A stretch of 64,000 nt of DNA from Diogma glabrata (GCA_963693315.1 OY856187.1:389850248-389914247), one strand, 5' to 3'; counted from the first letter of the stretch, positions 11,974 to 22,592 are shown. Made by a program: numbers and translations. The notes: generated by a model not told the origin, from the letters alone.

Positions 11974-12351
11974 ATGCCGGAAAAAATATCGATATTTATA
12001 TCAATAGTTATTGCTCTATCGATATATCGATAATATTGATAATATCGATTAATCGATATGTACACAATATCGAAATATCGATATGTACACAATATCGAAA
12101 TATAGATATATCGATAATATCGATATATCGATATTATCGATATTTACCGATAATATCGATATATCGATACATCGGTATTATCGATATATCGACAAATCGA
12201 TATCTCGATATTATTGATATATCGATATTATCGCTATTATCGATATTTATCGATATATCGATATTTATCGATATATCGATATATTGGTTTTATCGGTTTA
12301 TTTTTTATATAGATATTATCGATAATTTTTTAAATATCTTCCAGCCCTAAT
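11974..12351. repeat. Dense TATCGATA array (about 350 bp)
   Basis: After 'gccggaaaaaatatcgat', ATCGAT cores repeat almost without interruption to 12330, with roughly fifteen exact TATCGATA palindromes. The array ends in 'atcttccagcccta', which is approximately the inverse of its beginning, so it may be a MITE-like unit with short inverted ends. The short copy at 3574-3676 shares the left edge. TATCGATA is the DRE core recognised by DREF and BEAF-32 in Drosophila. Binding here is only a possibility. Confidence 0.8.
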
Positions 12352-13790
12352 TACTATCATATAGGCTGATGTTGACAACATTTTTCTAACCATTGACTCT
12401 GAAAATACCTATAATTTAATTTAATCCAAATCCAATTTTTAATGACAATACGAAATTTAATTTTTTGATTACCGCATAAATTGCCGAACCACGAACAATT
12501 TGCATAGCTTTAAATATGTGTAAGTTAAATTTTTTAAAATAATTGTCTAGTTACCATAGTAACTGCTAACAAAACAAATAAATTTTCAAAAAAAAATTAA
12601 TAATTAACAAAATATTATCACATTATTTTTACTTAATCACTTAATTTAATTCTTATCAATCTTTTTTAAAGTTTATTTATGGAAGATAGCTATTTAGTTT
12701 TTATATATTTTGCAGCTTTAAATATTTATTACTATTATTATTAACAACATCAATGATATCATTGATTTTAATTAATTATATAAAAACTAATTGATAATTT
12801 ATTTTTTTTAAAAAAAATTAAGAACTGTGAAAATTATTGTGTAAATATTAAAAATTGTTAAGGCATTTTTTAAAATTTTGCAAACTACCTTTATCGTTTA
12901 AAAAAATCAACAACTACTTATTAACGATAAATACATATTTTTTATATATTTTTTTTAAAAAAATTTAAACAAAATTATAACAGTTTTTTTTGTTGCTATA
13001 ACAGAATTAAAAAATTTAATAACAACAATTTCTATTAATAATTTATAACACAAACTTATTTTATAACTCTTATTCTTACATTAAAGTTTATTATAATTTC
13101 TTAATGAATTATTTTAATATTTAACGATATGTTTTGTTATTGGTCTTACGGAAGAATTTAAAAATTAAATTAACGTTGATTCAAATAGTAAGAGATCGAA
13201 GTATAAATTAAACAAAAAATAGTGCAGTATTAATGCAAAAGAATATTTTGAATTTTTGCAAAAAAAATTAGTGTCACAAAAAATTATGATAAAAAATATA
13301 GTTACCGACCGACTTCGATTAAAAGGACCATGATTGTTTCACAACGTGGATTAAAAACTAAAAGACCTATAAGTAAGAATTTTTTTAATTTTATTTTGGG
13401 CAACTCCTGTGATACGTAAAAATTTAAATATATAATTTTTAATCAAATAATAAATAGTAATAGGTATTGCAAAAAATTAATGATGTAATGCTATAAGCAA
13501 GCGGAAGACATTTTCATGTTTTAAACAGAAGAGATTTTAACGATTTTATTTAAAGTTCACGGCATTTGAATTGTCAAAATTCTTGTGTTATATATTATTA
13601 ATAAAAACTTCAATCAACAATACAATAATTATTTAATAACAACTAAAATACTGACAATAATAAAATAAATAATAATATTCAATAATATTATAACAAATTT
13701 CCATGGTTTTCGTTTTGGAATTTTCCATTTACCATTGGAAAATTTCGTTGTCGATAAGTTGTTTACATCGTTGTGGAAAAATTGTTTATT
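12352..13790. other. AT-rich intergenic DNA, nothing identified
   Basis: Very AT-rich sequence with poly-A/T runs and short direct repeats such as 'taataat'. I find no ORF with protein-like composition, no inverted-repeat element and no RNA gene. Confidence 0.6.
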
Positions 13791-14021
13791 TCAAAGTCTT
13801 TTAATACTATCACCAGTAAAAAAGTACGATATTTTTTTTGTAAATGACATTGGTTCCTCTTCTAAACTATCGTAACTATCATAAATTATAGTTCTTGTAT
13901 ATAACGGTGACGGAGGTTGCTGATCGTCTGAATCACAAAATCCTGGATTTAAAATAATATTTGGTACTAATTCCAAACTATCCAAATCCTCTTCAATGAC
14001 TATTTTTTTTAGCATTTTCAA
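13791..14021 (-). CDS. Doubtful small acidic ORF (76 aa)
   Basis: This ORF in AT-rich DNA is unusually protein-like. It is acidic and serine/proline-containing (EEDLDSLELVPN, DSDDQQPPSPL, DSYDSLEEEPMS) rather than the Lys/Asn/Ile/Phe mix expected of random AT-rich frames. It starts with two close ATGs (MKMLKK) and ends with a normal stop. I recognise no family. It could be a small gene, a terminal exon, or chance. There are no neighbours to link it to. Confidence 0.3.
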   Translation of the reverse strand: MKMLKKIVIEEDLDSLELVPNIILNPGFCDSDDQQPPSPLYTRTIIYDSYDSLEEEPMSFTKKISYFFTGDSIKRL

Positions 14022-14029
14022 TTATTAAG

Positions 14030-14640
14030 TAATTTTATAGTAATATATTTTAAGAATTTTCGAATGAGCAATGGGCGAGCAATTAGTAAAAATATTTTAA
14101 AAAAGAAAAGAAAAAAAGTTATTTAGTTATTATTTTAGCACTATTATACAGCCACTAATAATTAAATCATGCATATTTTTGTAATTAATTCTAAATAATA
14201 TTTGAGGTTTAAGATTAATATGCTGCAACGCCTAATTATATATAAACACTTCTGTGGGTAGTGTGGTAGACTTTTATGTTTAAGTCCAATACAGTGTCAG
14301 TAAACATTGTCGAACAATGCAATTATTAAGCAAATACATTATACCTTATGGGACTCGAGGTCGATTCGCGCTTTTTAGTTAAACTTAGATAAACGGGCGT
14401 AATTCAAGTTTTTCAATCTAGCAAAAATTCTATATTCTAATTTCGAATTCACACATACACAATAAAATTGTATTCAACATCAGTGAAACGCCCTACATGT
14501 TTATTTTTTTAAAAATTATAACAAAATACAAAGCCATTTAAATCATCATCAGTTGGGAACTATTATAAATCATACTTTTAGAACCGATTGTATGAATGTG
14601 GTTAGAAGATATATCCTCGGATATATCGTCGTTTGTATTG
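14030..14640. other. AT-rich spacer, no gene
   Basis: Unassigned. A weak tRNA-like stretch near 14260-14300 lacks a convincing B box. Confidence 0.5.
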
Positions 14641-14926
14641 TATGAATCACGATAGAACAAAATATGTATCCGAGGATTTTTTTCGATCCTTTGTTTTATT
14701 CTCTGATTTTCTTCTCTGAACTCTGAAGAGTGGATTCGATTTTTTTTCTTGACATCCGCATAGCAGCATAATTTTGTTTTGAATTTGTGTTTATTTTTTA
14801 ATTTAAATTTGTACGTTTCTAAAATTTGTTTTTTGATATAAATTAATAGTAAAATAAATTATGCTTTCAATATAATTAATTATATTGCTAATTAAATTAT
14901 ATTATGTCTGATATAATTAATTATAT

Positions 14927-15200
14927 GACAGTGGAAAAATTCAACTTAAAAATAAATAAGTGATGAAGAAGTTTCAACTTTGAAATTGTCATCGCCTCAA
15001 CGGCATAATCGATAGCGTGTCTGCCCAAGGATTCGAGCCGGGCACTAACGAGGGTAGGTTCGAATCCCATCCGAAAAACAAAAAATGTGAATTGGAGTTT
15101 TTTTCTGAGAAACTTCAAAACCATACCTTTGAATTGAAAAAATTCCAATTACTTCTTTAATTACTTGAGTTTAATTGATCTCAAAAATCCAAAATAAATT
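14927..15200 (+). repeat. tRNA-derived SINE, copy 1
   Basis: It begins 'gacagtggaaaaattcaac'. The head carries an A-box-like 'cggcataatcgatagcgtg' and a perfect B box GGTTCGAATCC at about 15057. Together they resemble tRNA-Arg-type SINE heads, though the spacing between boxes is longer than in a real tRNA. The tail ends in 'tctcaaaaatccaaaataa'. Polymerase III would transcribe it from the internal boxes. It has no protein. Confidence 0.7.
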
Positions 15201-15434
15201 TAAATTCCCTTAATGTAGTCTAATGTTAATACATATAGGACTACAAATTGACCAAGTGTCAGCCATTGATTGGAAACAATCAATAATGACTATACAATCG
15301 TGACTTAGGATGTTAATTAGAATAGAAATGTTCCCCATTCTATGAATTCACACAAAGTATTGTCCAGAAATTTAATGCAAAAAATCCCAAATATGTAATG
15401 TAAAAAAACATTTCCATAATATATGGAGTCTAAT

Positions 15435-15628
15435 GACAGTGGAAAAATTCAACTTAAGTAAAAATAAATAAGTGATGAAGAAGTTTCAACTTTGAAATTG
15501 TCATCGCCTCAATGGCGTAATCGATTGCGTGTCTGCCCAAGGATTCGAGCCGGGCACTGACGAGGGTAGGTTCGAATCCCATCCGAAACACGAAAAAATC
15601 AATCAATCTCAAAAATCCAAAATAATTA
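15435..15628 (+). repeat. tRNA-derived SINE, copy 2
   Basis: A near-identical second copy of the head at 14927. Its A box, 'tggcgtaatcgattgcgtg', is better conserved and its B box is the same GGTTCGAATCC. It joins the shared tail 'tctcaaaaatccaaaata' after a shorter body (about 75 bp missing relative to copy 1). Same orientation, about 230 bp from copy 1. Confidence 0.7.
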
Positions 15629-15639
15629 AGTTATGTTTT

Positions 15640-15850
15640 CAAATAATTGTTTTTAATTTATAATTAAATTTATTTAATAGAAAAGTAAAAGAAAAAGTAT
15701 TACCACTTATAAAAATACTGCTATTAAGATGCAAAAAAAAAAAACAAAATACAAATATTCTATCCGTGTTCATACAATCGACAAAAAATAAAATTCTCGG
15801 ATGAAGATAAAACTTTATTCTCGGATTTTTTTTCTATCCATCCTTGCTCA
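15640..15850. other. AT-rich spacer
   Basis: No gene. It contains two 'ttctcgga' motifs that echo 14620-14680 in inverted orientation. Confidence 0.4.
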
Positions 15851-16295
15851 TTATTAGGATATGGCCCAACACCTTTGTTTGTCCGGGAAAACTTTTTGTC
15901 CACACTTTTTGTTAATCAAACCAAATTCGATTAATTCGTATATTTTCCAAAGAACTGGTTACATATGATTACAAAATTCCTAAATTCATATAATTAAATT
16001 ACATTAAAGAATTTGTAAAGATTTAACAATTTAAATAAATTTTCAAACCGTACAATGTGGTTTTTTTAGAATTCCAGTATTTTTTCTCCCGGAATAACTT
16101 TTCGAGATATCACGACAAATACAAATTTTATCTGATCTTTCTTCCTGAGGTTTTAATGCAAGGTTTGACGTGTTTTTCAATTATTTTACAATTCGTGGTT
16201 ACTTTGATTTTAAACGATTAAATTTATTAATAAAGCAAAGATAACTTTACGTTGGTATTATTGTAGTAATCAAAAATAGCTTCGTATTTTTAACA
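15851..16295 (-). repeat. BEL/Pao 1 3' LTR
   Basis: It starts (minus strand) TGTTAAAAA directly after the polypurine tract. The polyprotein stop codon TAA (16290-16292) lies inside the first bases of the LTR. The inner end is set by where the match to 22486-22592 stops. Confidence 0.65.
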
Positions 16296-19200
16296 TTCTC
16301 CCCCACGTAAGATGACCGCAGAGTCAGTCTTACTAACTTCTAATATTGCTATTTTTGCAACGGGTCGTCGGTATACACCATCCGCTGTTTTAACGATGAC
16401 TTCACGAATCTGATTATTGCGACCACGACTTTCCACTTGGATGATGCGACCCAATTTCCAGGAACTTCGACTATAATCTTCCCATACTGTGACGACGTCC
16501 CCAACTTCAACATTTTTTACCTTTGCAAACCATTTCGTTGAACGTCGAAGTATCGGAACATACTCTTTCAAAAACCGTCTCCAAAATCTATCTGCCATTC
16601 GTTGCGAGAGTTCGTAGCTACGAACCAATGACTCAATGTTATCGTTAAATTCGACGAACGGTTTTTGACCACTCGACGATCCAAAAATAAAACAATTTGG
16701 TGTGATCGCTTCTTCTTCTTCAGGGTCTGTAGGGAAATACGTAAGTGGTCGAGAATTTACGATTGATTCAGCTTCCATCAAAAAGCATCTGAAAGTTTCA
16801 TCGTCCGGTTTACGAGTGGGCATGGCTACTTCGAGGCATTTTTTCACAGATTGCACCATACGTTCCCAACAACCACCCATATGTGGTGCCGAAGGTGGGT
16901 TAAAAATCCATCTGATTTGATCGAAGGCTTCACGATAATCATTTGGTTTCATCTCTTTGTAAAAATTGATAAGTTCTTGGTTGGCACCACGGAAATTTGT
17001 GCCATTATCAGTTCTGATTTCTAATGGAGAACCGCGTCTTGCGATGAAATTTCGAATAGCCATAAGACATGATTTTTTGCTAAGCGAATGCACAATTTCC
17101 AAGTGTATAGCTCGTACTGTCAAGCATGTAAATAGAGCAACCCAACGTTTCTCTCTTCGTCTTCCAACGACAACTTCGTAGGGTCCAAACAAATCTATTC
17201 CTGTATAGGAAAATGGTGTTAAAAAAACGGCGGTACGTGCTTGAGGATGTGCGCCCATTTGTGGTGGAAGTGGACGAGCTTTTCTATTCCTACAGTATTG
17301 GCACTTCTCTCGCACAGTTTTTACAGTTGTTCGCAAATTTGGTATCGCATACTTTTGTCTGATTTCATTCACAGCTGTTTCATTATTCACGTGATGAAAT
17401 TTTTCGTGGTATGATCCGATCAATAAAATCGTTACGTAATGATTTCGTGGTAGTATTATCGGATTCAAAGTGTCATACGGTACGCCATCGATATATATTA
17501 CTCGACCTTTTAAACGCAATATCTCTTTGTCATCTAAGAATGGCGTTAACTTATACAAACGCGAACTTTTTGGAAGTGGTTCATCAGGTCGCTGTTTCAG
17601 GTGTTCAATTATTTCGCGAAATTTTTCATTTTGAACAAATCGATATATTTCATCCTCTGCCCTTGCCAACTCATCAACTGTAATCGCTACATCCCTTAAA
17701 GGTGGTATTTGTTTACACCAATTAAAAAATCGAATTGCATATGCCGTTGCACGAACAAATCGGTTCCATTTAGAGAAACGTTCAACTTCTGGAACTACAC
17801 CATTGTAATCGTTGTCATGAATGGCTACTGTTTCAATTATTTCATCAAAATTCTTAATTTCGAATGCAGAATTTTGCATAGGCCAATATTCTTCTTCTCT
17901 TGTTATAAATTTAGGGCCAGAGAACCAGCGAGACATTGGTGAAAAATCTGGATCAGTCTTCCATTTGGTTGCCTCATCCGCAACATTTTCATTACCTGGC
18001 ACCCATCGCCAATCGCTCGGTTTTGATGATTCGCGTATTTCACCAACGCGAAAATTAACAAATTGTCGGAAACGTTTATTTTCGGCATTAAGCCATGCTA
18101 ATACATCGGCGGAGTCTGTCCAAAAAATTATTCTTTCAGGTTTGATATTGTGAGCATTCGTAATAGTTGACGCTAATCGTGTGGATAAAACCGCGGCTTG
18201 TAGTTCTAGCCTCGGAATCGTCATCGGTTTTTGAGGTGCAACTTTCGTTTTCGATCCTATTAGACGACATTGAATATTTTCACCGTTTTTAATACGGAAA
18301 TACGCTACTGCTGAGAACGCATTTTCGCTCGCATCACAAAAAATATGTAATTCCACAGACTTGTATCCATTCACTGAGTAACACCGTGGAATTTTAATTC
18401 GACGAAGCTCGGGTAAGTTTTTTGTCCATTTTCGCCATCGGAGAAACAAGGGATCAGTTATAGGTTCATCCCAGTTTGTTCCACTTTTCCAAATGTCACG
18501 AAGCAACATTTTTCCATAAACAATCAACGAACCGATTAAACCCATAGGATCGAAAACCATCATAATGGATCGGAGAACTTCTCTTTTTGTGGGTTTCCTG
18601 GATCCATCTACAAGTTTTGAGTCGAGCCGTTCGATATCGAATATGTAGTAGAATGCATCTTCTGTAGTCGACCACCACATACCCAACACCTTTGCACTTT
18701 CATTTAACGCTTCGCTTTTCATATTCATATTTTTGTTCTCTTGCGTTTCAACACCCAAACTATGCAACACCATCTTCGAATTGGAAGTAAAATTGCGTAT
18801 TTCGAAACCACCAGCTGCGTGTATGCGTACTACTTGTTTAGCTATTCGTTCCGCTTCCTCTTCGGTATCGAATCCATCTAACCAATCATCGACGTAATGG
18901 TTGTGCCGAATAGCATGGTACGCTCGCGGGTTAGAAACTTCATATTGTTTCGCGTTCAAATTTTTGACGAACTGGGCACAGCTGGGTGAACATGATGCCC
19001 CGAAAGTCATACACGTCATGACGTATACATCTGGTGGATTTGATCGGTCGTCGCGCCACAGGAATCTTTGTGAGTTTTGATCGGATTCCAAGACTTTAAT
19101 TCTGTGATACATCTCACCAATATCGCCAGAGATCGCAAATTTTTTCTCTCGAAAACGGTAGAGAATGTTTAGCAGGGGTGACAGAAAATCAGGTCCTTTC

Positions 19201-22200
19201 AGTAGCATTGAGTTTAAAGAAATTCCATTGATTTCAGCAGCCGCGTCCCAGACGAATCTCTTTTTTGAAGGTTTGTTTGGATTGATAACGACAAAAATAG
19301 GAAGATACCATATTCTTGGTGTGTGAAAGTTTACTTCTTGTCGTGTTAACTTACGCGCGTACCCCTTTTCGACGTATGCATTCATTTGCTTCATTAGAAG
19401 CGATCGTAAATTTGGATCTCTATCCAGTTTCCTTTCTAAACTAAGCATTCTTCGAAAGGCTTGTTGATAACTATTTGGTAAATCGACGTTATCATATCGC
19501 CATAGTAAGCCAATTTCGTAGCAGTTAATATCTTCCAGCTTACGGACAGTTGATTCCATAAGCGCCATGGCTCGTTTATCATCTTTTGTAACCATTTCGG
19601 AGATAGGGCATTTCACACCAAAGTTTTCCGTTGAGAAGAATTCGTTTACCAAATCATGTAGACTTTCCTCCCGATGAAAGTTCATGGCATGTTGAGGATC
19701 AATATTGTTGGCTTCATGGTGAAAATTGTAGGACCCGAAGACAGTCCAACCCAATCGGGTCTTGGCTGCAATTGGCTCCCCCACGTCACCTTCGACGATT
19801 TGAATTGGAATTGCAACGTTCCAGTGTTGTAGGCCAATGAGAATGCGCGGTTTAGCATGCTCGTACGTGTCAAACGGTAGGCCTCGTAAATGTTTAAATC
19901 TATTATTCATCATCTCCATCTTAAGCGATTGCATCGGCAGGTCTAGAGAGCTTACAGTTCTTACGTCGTCGAGTTCATACGTCGGACAGTTGGATTCAAG
20001 TCCGGATATCATAATTGAAACTTTTCGGCTATTTTCTTCGCATCTTGTTGTATTGCCAGTCCATTTTAAGTTCAATACTTCTTTTGTACCCTTCACACGC
20101 AGCTTCTTCGCGACTTCATCATCAATCAGAGTCAGTGACGACCCTTCATCCAAAAATGCGAAAGTTTTAACGCATATAGGACCATTACGCAACATCACTG
20201 GTATTATACGAAATAGTATTGTCTTCATTTTTCGAGGTATAATCGTTGTAGTTGTAAATACCAAATCTTCAACAACGGATTCAGTTGATGACGATGTTGA
20301 TTGTGTACCATCATGTTGTATCGCCTCAGTTAGGTTGTTGGCTGAAGTGTTTGATTGAACTACATTTACCGTTTCGACATATTTTGGTATATGTAAGAGG
20401 GGGTGGTGTTTGAACTGACATCCGTCTACTCCACAATCGCGAAATACTTTACATCTTGCTGGATGATGTCTACCTAGGCATTTACGGCAGAGAAGGTTCT
20501 TTGTTTTTTCATCCCATCGTTCTTTGACGTTCATCTTCTTAAATTTTGGGCAATCAGTTACACTGTGATCTTCAGAATCGCAGATTTGACACTTTCGTTT
20601 CGTTCCCGTTGGGTGTTGCGTTTCAACAGTCAGCTGCTTTTCATTTCGATCATGAGTATTGACAAAATTTCTAGATTTTCCCCCACCTTGTTGAATGTGC
20701 GACTGCTTTGGCTTCGAGATCGATGATTTTATAACAGCAACTGCACCGGCCGTTTCTGCCAATTCATTTAACCAATTGTTAAAGGTCGTTAAACTAACAT
20801 CTGGAGTGGACTTTTTAAACGTTATCCAATTAAATAGCAGAACTCCAGGTAATTTCTTCGCTAAGTTCTTCAACAGAATCGGATTTACAAGATGGTCGCT
20901 CAATTCACTCGCTGTTATTATTGCACAAAGGTTGTCGACGGCATATGAAAGATCCATTATAGTTTCGGGTTGGTCGGGGTCAACCATTGGTAATTTTTCC
21001 ATATCATCGATGAGTGTTTGCAGTATTAATTCGGGTTGGCCGAATCTGTCTCTTAGTTTCGACATTGCCAAAGGAACCGTTTCTGGATAGATTAATAAAC
21101 CGGATACCATCTCTTTTGCTTTGCCATGTAGACATCGATCGAGTCTTTCAAGATTCTCTTCGTTAGAGAATATACCGAGCTCGTTTGATCTAACATACGA
21201 TGATATAAATCTTGGCCAATCACGAGGGTTGCCGGAGAAGTCTGGAAGCTTTTTTGCAAATTTTCTAAACGACAATTGCTCCATGGAAATTTCCACTTTT
21301 TGCTTAGTTGTGTTGCGTCCAACGTTCGCTGTCAAACTGGTACTGTTCAAAAACTGTTTTTTATCCACAGCGCTAAGCCAAGGAGTAGAACTTCTTTCGC
21401 GATGGTCCCGTTGTTGGCTTATGTTAAAAAAATCAGTGCCCATTCGATTCGAATTTGTGAGTGCACTTTTGCGATTTATGGTTGCATCTTCGAAGTTGAC
21501 TCTATTCTTGCTATGATCCACCCACTTTTGAGTTCTAGATGTTCGTGGCTCGCTTTCGTCGCATCGAGAGTCTGCGTAGCTTTCAAATGACTGTGTATCA
21601 TAAACTTGTTGGCTCTCTCGTAATTGCTGTGCACAGAGCCGTTCGTGTTCTTGCCGCTTTTGTTGCAAAAATTCTTCGAATTCGTTTTCTCTATTCCGCA
21701 TAATCTCACTTTTTTCAAATGCAAGTCTGGCAGATTCTACTTCTGTACGTTGTTGGCGTTTAAAGTCTTCTTCTTCCCATCTTGTAATCAAATCGATTTT
21801 CTCTTCGGCTTGACGTCGCATAAAATCGTTCCACTCACTATCCCATTTTTCAGATCTAGTTTCCTCAAGTTTGCTAGAGATCTTGGATGCACGGCTTGGT
21901 GCTTTTGAAATGGGTTGAGACGTATGTTTGCTATATATCGTGGATGAATGGCTTGGTGCTTTTGAAATGGGTTGAGACGGATTTTTATTTTCGGAACCGA
22001 TATCATTCTCACCTTCCGAATCGACAACCTTCTCACTTCCATGCAGGTGCGGTGGTTGAGCGTCAGATGGCTTTCTAGCTTTCTTACATAAACGACATCG
22101 CCAGATGCTCCAATCAGTTTGAGATCCCATACGCAAACATTTAAGATGGTAATGTTTGCCACATTCTCCTTTGCACTTGGCCTTTTTTTCTTGATCCGAT

Positions 22201-22301
22201 AATAAGCAAGAAGCGCACATTATTCCTTTGGGAATAGTGCCGGTGTTTCCTGGAGAATGGCCAGTTACTATTGATTTTTCGAAGGGATTTTTTTTATTCA
22301 T
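16290..22301 (-). CDS. BEL/Pao Gag-Pol polyprotein with N-terminal PHD finger (2003 aa)
   Basis: A full-length BEL/Pao polyprotein. In order: C4HC3 PHD-type zinc finger (CASC...CKGECGKHYHLKC...WRCRLC, ~28-75), a twice-repeated SQPISKAPS motif (~105-140), a charged coiled-coil region (~150-245), the DUF1759 Gag region (~345-500), CCHC-like zinc motifs (~570-625), the aspartic protease/DUF1758 (FLDEGSSLTLI, ~717), reverse transcriptase (WDAAAEINGISLN; YVDDWLDG ~1135), RNase H (FCDASENAFSAV ~1322; TDSADVL ~1395), integrase (DLFGP ~1702, RTDNGTNF ~1763, WERMVQ ~1808), and a C-terminal DUF5641-like domain. All catalytic motifs look intact and no stop interrupts the frame. The N-terminal PHD finger occurs in some Pao-group elements. 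A role in chromatin targeting is only inference. Confidence 0.95.
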   Translation of the reverse strand: MNKKNPFEKSIVTGHSPGNTGTIPKGIMCASCLLSDQEKKAKCKGECGKHYHLKCLRMGSQTDWSIWRCRLCKKARKPSDAQPPHLHGSEKVVDSEGENDIGSENKNPSQPISKAPSHSSTIYSKHTSQPISKAPSRASKISSKLEETRSEKWDSEWNDFMRRQAEEKIDLITRWEEEDFKRQQRTEVESARLAFEKSEIMRNRENEFEEFLQQKRQEHERLCAQQLRESQQVYDTQSFESYADSRCDESEPRTSRTQKWVDHSKNRVNFEDATINRKSALTNSNRMGTDFFNISQQRDHRERSSTPWLSAVDKKQFLNSTSLTANVGRNTTKQKVEISMEQLSFRKFAKKLPDFSGNPRDWPRFISSYVRSNELGIFSNEENLERLDRCLHGKAKEMVSGLLIYPETVPLAMSKLRDRFGQPELILQTLIDDMEKLPMVDPDQPETIMDLSYAVDNLCAIITASELSDHLVNPILLKNLAKKLPGVLLFNWITFKKSTPDVSLTTFNNWLNELAETAGAVAVIKSSISKPKQSHIQQGGGKSRNFVNTHDRNEKQLTVETQHPTGTKRKCQICDSEDHSVTDCPKFKKMNVKERWDEKTKNLLCRKCLGRHHPARCKVFRDCGVDGCQFKHHPLLHIPKYVETVNVVQSNTSANNLTEAIQHDGTQSTSSSTESVVEDLVFTTTTIIPRKMKTILFRIIPVMLRNGPICVKTFAFLDEGSSLTLIDDEVAKKLRVKGTKEVLNLKWTGNTTRCEENSRKVSIMISGLESNCPTYELDDVRTVSSLDLPMQSLKMEMMNNRFKHLRGLPFDTYEHAKPRILIGLQHWNVAIPIQIVEGDVGEPIAAKTRLGWTVFGSYNFHHEANNIDPQHAMNFHREESLHDLVNEFFSTENFGVKCPISEMVTKDDKRAMALMESTVRKLEDINCYEIGLLWRYDNVDLPNSYQQAFRRMLSLERKLDRDPNLRSLLMKQMNAYVEKGYARKLTRQEVNFHTPRIWYLPIFVVINPNKPSKKRFVWDAAAEINGISLNSMLLKGPDFLSPLLNILYRFREKKFAISGDIGEMYHRIKVLESDQNSQRFLWRDDRSNPPDVYVMTCMTFGASCSPSCAQFVKNLNAKQYEVSNPRAYHAIRHNHYVDDWLDGFDTEEEAERIAKQVVRIHAAGGFEIRNFTSNSKMVLHSLGVETQENKNMNMKSEALNESAKVLGMWWSTTEDAFYYIFDIERLDSKLVDGSRKPTKREVLRSIMMVFDPMGLIGSLIVYGKMLLRDIWKSGTNWDEPITDPLFLRWRKWTKNLPELRRIKIPRCYSVNGYKSVELHIFCDASENAFSAVAYFRIKNGENIQCRLIGSKTKVAPQKPMTIPRLELQAAVLSTRLASTITNAHNIKPERIIFWTDSADVLAWLNAENKRFRQFVNFRVGEIRESSKPSDWRWVPGNENVADEATKWKTDPDFSPMSRWFSGPKFITREEEYWPMQNSAFEIKNFDEIIETVAIHDNDYNGVVPEVERFSKWNRFVRATAYAIRFFNWCKQIPPLRDVAITVDELARAEDEIYRFVQNEKFREIIEHLKQRPDEPLPKSSRLYKLTPFLDDKEILRLKGRVIYIDGVPYDTLNPIILPRNHYVTILLIGSYHEKFHHVNNETAVNEIRQKYAIPNLRTTVKTVREKCQYCRNRKARPLPPQMGAHPQARTAVFLTPFSYTGIDLFGPYEVVVGRRREKRWVALFTCLTVRAIHLEIVHSLSKKSCLMAIRNFIARRGSPLEIRTDNGTNFRGANQELINFYKEMKPNDYREAFDQIRWIFNPPSAPHMGGCWERMVQSVKKCLEVAMPTRKPDDETFRCFLMEAESIVNSRPLTYFPTDPEEEEAITPNCFIFGSSSGQKPFVEFNDNIESLVRSYELSQRMADRFWRRFLKEYVPILRRSTKWFAKVKNVEVGDVVTVWEDYSRSSWKLGRIIQVESRGRNNQIREVIVKTADGVYRRPVAKIAILEVSKTDSAVILRGGEC

Positions 22302-22485
22302 AACGATTAATTGGGAAGTGAGAACGGAGGTGAGAAATGAAAAAACACACGAAGCAAATACTTTATTTGTGCAAATTATATACTAGATGAATAAAAATTT
22401 TCTTCGACGATCTTCGATAATTGACGTCTTCGGGTTGCTCTTTCGATTTTTGAAGATTATTAAAGATTATATTGAATTTTGTAAT

Positions 22486-22592
22486 TTATTAGGATATGGC
22501 CCAACACCTTTGTTTGTCCGGGAAAACTTTTTGTCCACACTTTTTGTTAATCAAACCAAATTCGATTAATTCGTATATTTTCCAAAGAACTA
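22486..22592 (-). repeat. BEL/Pao 1 truncated 5' LTR
   Basis: A 107 bp direct repeat of 15851-15957 (starts 'ttattaggatatggccc'). It breaks off at 'aaagaact', after which an unrelated 'tatatagtacagc' occurs twice (22593-22621). Loss of U3 explains why the element cannot be a normal transcription unit. Confidence 0.8.

Larger units (their letters stand above)
14635..15781. mobile_element. Possible inverted-repeat element carrying two SINE copies
   Basis: 'attgtatgaatcacgatag' at about 14637-14656 has an imperfect reverse complement at about 15755-15781 (ending 'catacaatcgac'). Further loose matches involve the 'ctcggat' motifs on each side. The pairing is short and diverged, so this is a weak call. 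Confidence 0.25.
15851..22592 (-). mobile_element. BEL/Pao retrotransposon 1, intact ORF but truncated 5' LTR
   Basis: In minus orientation, the 3' LTR runs from TGTTAAAAATACG at 16295 down to about 15851 (~445 bp). It is preceded by the purine tract GTGGGGGAGAA. Only the last ~107 bp of the LTR is repeated at the other end (22486-22592 equals 15851-15957). Beyond 22592 the sequences differ, so the 5' LTR has lost its upstream part, including any promoter. The polyprotein between is open. No target duplication can be assigned. Confidence 0.85.

Noticed and set aside
12036..12350. 104-codon Ile/Ser/Tyr/Arg ORF
   Set aside because: Translation of the TATCGATA array.
14260..14380. tRNA-like 'gtgggtagtgtggtagac' with 'gaggtcgattcgc'
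   Set aside because: The B box is poor and the spacing too long. Not enough for a tRNA gene or SINE.
19837..20358. Plus-strand ORFs of 100-173 codons across 16.7-21.9 kb
   Set aside because: They are shadows of the minus-strand BEL/Pao polyprotein, with no independent domain or motif.
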